A stretch of DNA of 64,000 bases from Dugong dugon. Its lineage: Eukaryota; Chordata; Mammalia; Sirenia; Dugongidae. The DNA lies in assembly GCA_030035585.1 (NCBI GenBank), contig CM057482.1:7675001-7739000 (forward strand). Reading direction: 5' to 3'. Positions 58,401 through 61,400 of this stretch are shown piece after piece (the stretch's first letter is position 1; every line of letters begins with the position of its first letter). The position numbers and the translations under genes were made by a program. The notes under the pieces were generated by a model. It made no database searches. It saw only the letters and a list, made by a program, of their open reading frames with translations, and was not told the origin of the DNA.

Positions 58401-61400
58401 ACTGTAAACATCCATAGCAACTTTTAACACTGGCTTGATCCAGTTTAGTAAGTGACTTTACAAGGTCAACAATACCCACTAAGCAATGACTTAGTATTTA
58501 TTTTGGGGGAAAGGAATGAGACTACAAGGGGATGTTACCTTTTTCTCTATGTATACTTCTGCGTTGCTTAATTTATTTTTCACAACACAAATACATTTAA
58601 TTTAAAACAAAAACATGTAATTTAAAGATAAATAAAAAGCAAATAAAAGTGTTATTTCTCCATAAATTAACTTTTCAAAAGGGGTCACTGGGCTTTGTAC
58701 CTGAATGCTCCACCTGGGTTCCGATTTCCTAACACGTCAGTTCTCACAGCACAGTTAGGATGAAACATTGCTTCTCTGTAAGTACTGAAGTGTTATGTAT
58801 CGATACTGAAGACACAGGCTTCATTTTTTAGATACATTTTACTTCATGCTAAATATAGACACTTTAGATATATTCTTACTTTTTGCTAAATAACTATATA
58901 AAACAGTAATGTTTTAAAGTACCAAATTCCTTTGTATCAGCGTCCTTAATTTAATCTAACTAACTAGTTATGGTGACACTAATAAATATGCCCCACATTG
59001 ATCAAAAGGTACACGAGTGACTTATACAGAGTATCCCACACTATGCCCCATGTTGATCAAAAAGTACACAAGTGACTTACAGAGTGTCCCACACAATGCC
59101 CCATGTTGATCAAAAGCTACACGAGTGACTTACACAGAGTGTCCCACACTATGCCCCACGTTGATCAAAAGGTACACGAGTGACTTACACAGAGTGTCCC
59201 TATGAGTGACTTACACAGAGTGTCCCACACTATGCCCCATGTTGATCAAAAAGTACACAAGTGACCTACAGAGTGTCCCACACTATTCCCCATGTTGATC
59301 AAAAGCTACACGAGTGACTTACACAGAGTGTCCCACACTATGCCCCACGTTGATCAAAAGGTACACGAGTGACTTACACAGAGTGTCCCTATGAGTGACT
59401 TACACAGTGTCCCACACTATGCCCCATGTTGATCAAAAGCTACACGAGTGACTTACACAGAGTGTCCCTATGAGTGACTTACACAGTGTCCCACACTATG
59501 CCCCATGTTGATCAAAAGCTACACGAGTGACTTACACAGAGTGTCCCTATGAGTGACTTACACAGAGTGTCCCACACTATGCCCCACGTTGATCAAAAGC
59601 TACACGAGTGACTTACACAGAGTGTCCCACACTATGCCCCACGTTGATCAAAAGCTACACGAGTGACTTACACAGAGTGTCCCACACTATGCCCCATGTT
59701 GATCAAAAGCTACACGAGTGACTTACACAGAGTGTCCCTATGAGTGACTTACACAGAGTGTCCCACACTATACCCCATGTTGATCAAAAGGTACATGAGT
59801 GACTTATAGAGTGTCCCTATGAGTGACTTACACAGAGTGTCCCTATGAGTGACTTACACAGAGTGTCCCACACTATGCCCCATGTTGATCAAAAGCTACA
59901 CGAGTGACTTACACAGAGTGTCCCACACTATGCCCCACGTTGATCAAACGGTACACGAGTGACTTACACAGAGTGTCCCTATGAGTGACTTACAGAGTGT
60001 CCCACACTATACCCCATGTTGATCAAAAGGTACATGAGTGACTTATACAGAGTGTCCCTATGAGTGACTTACAGAGTATCCCACACTACCCCATGTTGAT
60101 CAAAAGGTACGAGTGACTTACACAGTGTCACATACCACGCCCCACGTTGATCAAAAGGTACGAGTGACTTACAGAGTGTCCCACACTATACCCCATGTTG
60201 ATCAAAAGGTACAGGAGTGACTTACACAGCGTCCCACACACTCACCAGTGAAGTCAAAGCATCGCAAGGCCATTTTTTTTAGGTAAGCATTAGCAGTCAT
60301 GTCAAAGGTTTTAACTCTAGCTTCCACTCCAAGCTGCAGCACATTTAGTTCATGTAAGGGCTTTCCTTTCTTTTCCGCTTTCTTCATCAAAGTAACCACA
60401 ACCTAGAAAAAGTACCAGTATTACCACAGTTTTCACTGTCATTATTTTACTTTTACACATGAAGATAAATCAACATTTTAATAACCATCCAGAGTGATAT
60501 AACCAGAAATTCACACACTGTAAAGATGTTTTACTTCCATTTATGCTTGCAAATGCTGTCTAGTGTTACTTATCCTGGAAGGTACATTTACTTGTTTAGA
60601 CTTCTGAAGCACTACTATTATATTCTAGTGGTTTTAAAACGTAAAGTTCAAAAACAGAGGAGAGCAGTTAGGCCTGATTCCCAAGACTTCTTGTTGGATG
60701 GACGGCCTTCCACCTGAAGGTCTGTGACACCAGGGGCCAGTTTTAACACTACTCCTAGGCAAGGTTCCTCAGCCTTGGCAATACTGACCCCTTGGGCTAC
60801 ATAATTCTTTGTGTGGGGGCTGTCCTGTGCAGTGTAGGACGTTTAGCAGCAGCCCTACATTCTACCCACTAGCTTCCAGTAGTATGCCCCCTCTACCAAG
60901 GTTGACAAAAAATATCTCCAGATATGCCAAATATCCCTCAAACCAAAAACTGAACCCACTGCCTTAGAGTCGATTCTGACTCATAGCGACCCTGCAGGAC
61001 AAAGCAGAACTGCCCCCTAGGGTTTCCAAGGCTGTAATCTTCACGGAAGCAGACTGTCACATCTTTCTCCTGCGCAGCGGCTGAGGGGTTTGAACCACCA
61101 ACCTTTCGGTTAGCAGCTGAGCGATGAACCACTTTGCAACCAGGCCTCCTTAAATATCCCTCAGGTGGGGAAAAATTATTCCCCTCTCCCTCTCAATCAC
61201 TGTCCTAAGGGAAGGGAACTATCATAATGTGTTACAGATGATATTAGAAAGGACTTACAGGGTTTCTATGTACATATGCTAACAAGTCTATTTATTAACA
61301 GAATGCTTAATGGTTCAATTATGAAAGCTGAAAAAACCACAGTAGCTCTGATAATAATCAGTAAAACAGTGGAGGTTTAACATGAAAGAAATCAGTTTTA

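Noticed and set aside
58971-60240. CRISPR-like array
   Set aside because: The units have no unique spacers and the genome is mammalian; it is a minisatellite.
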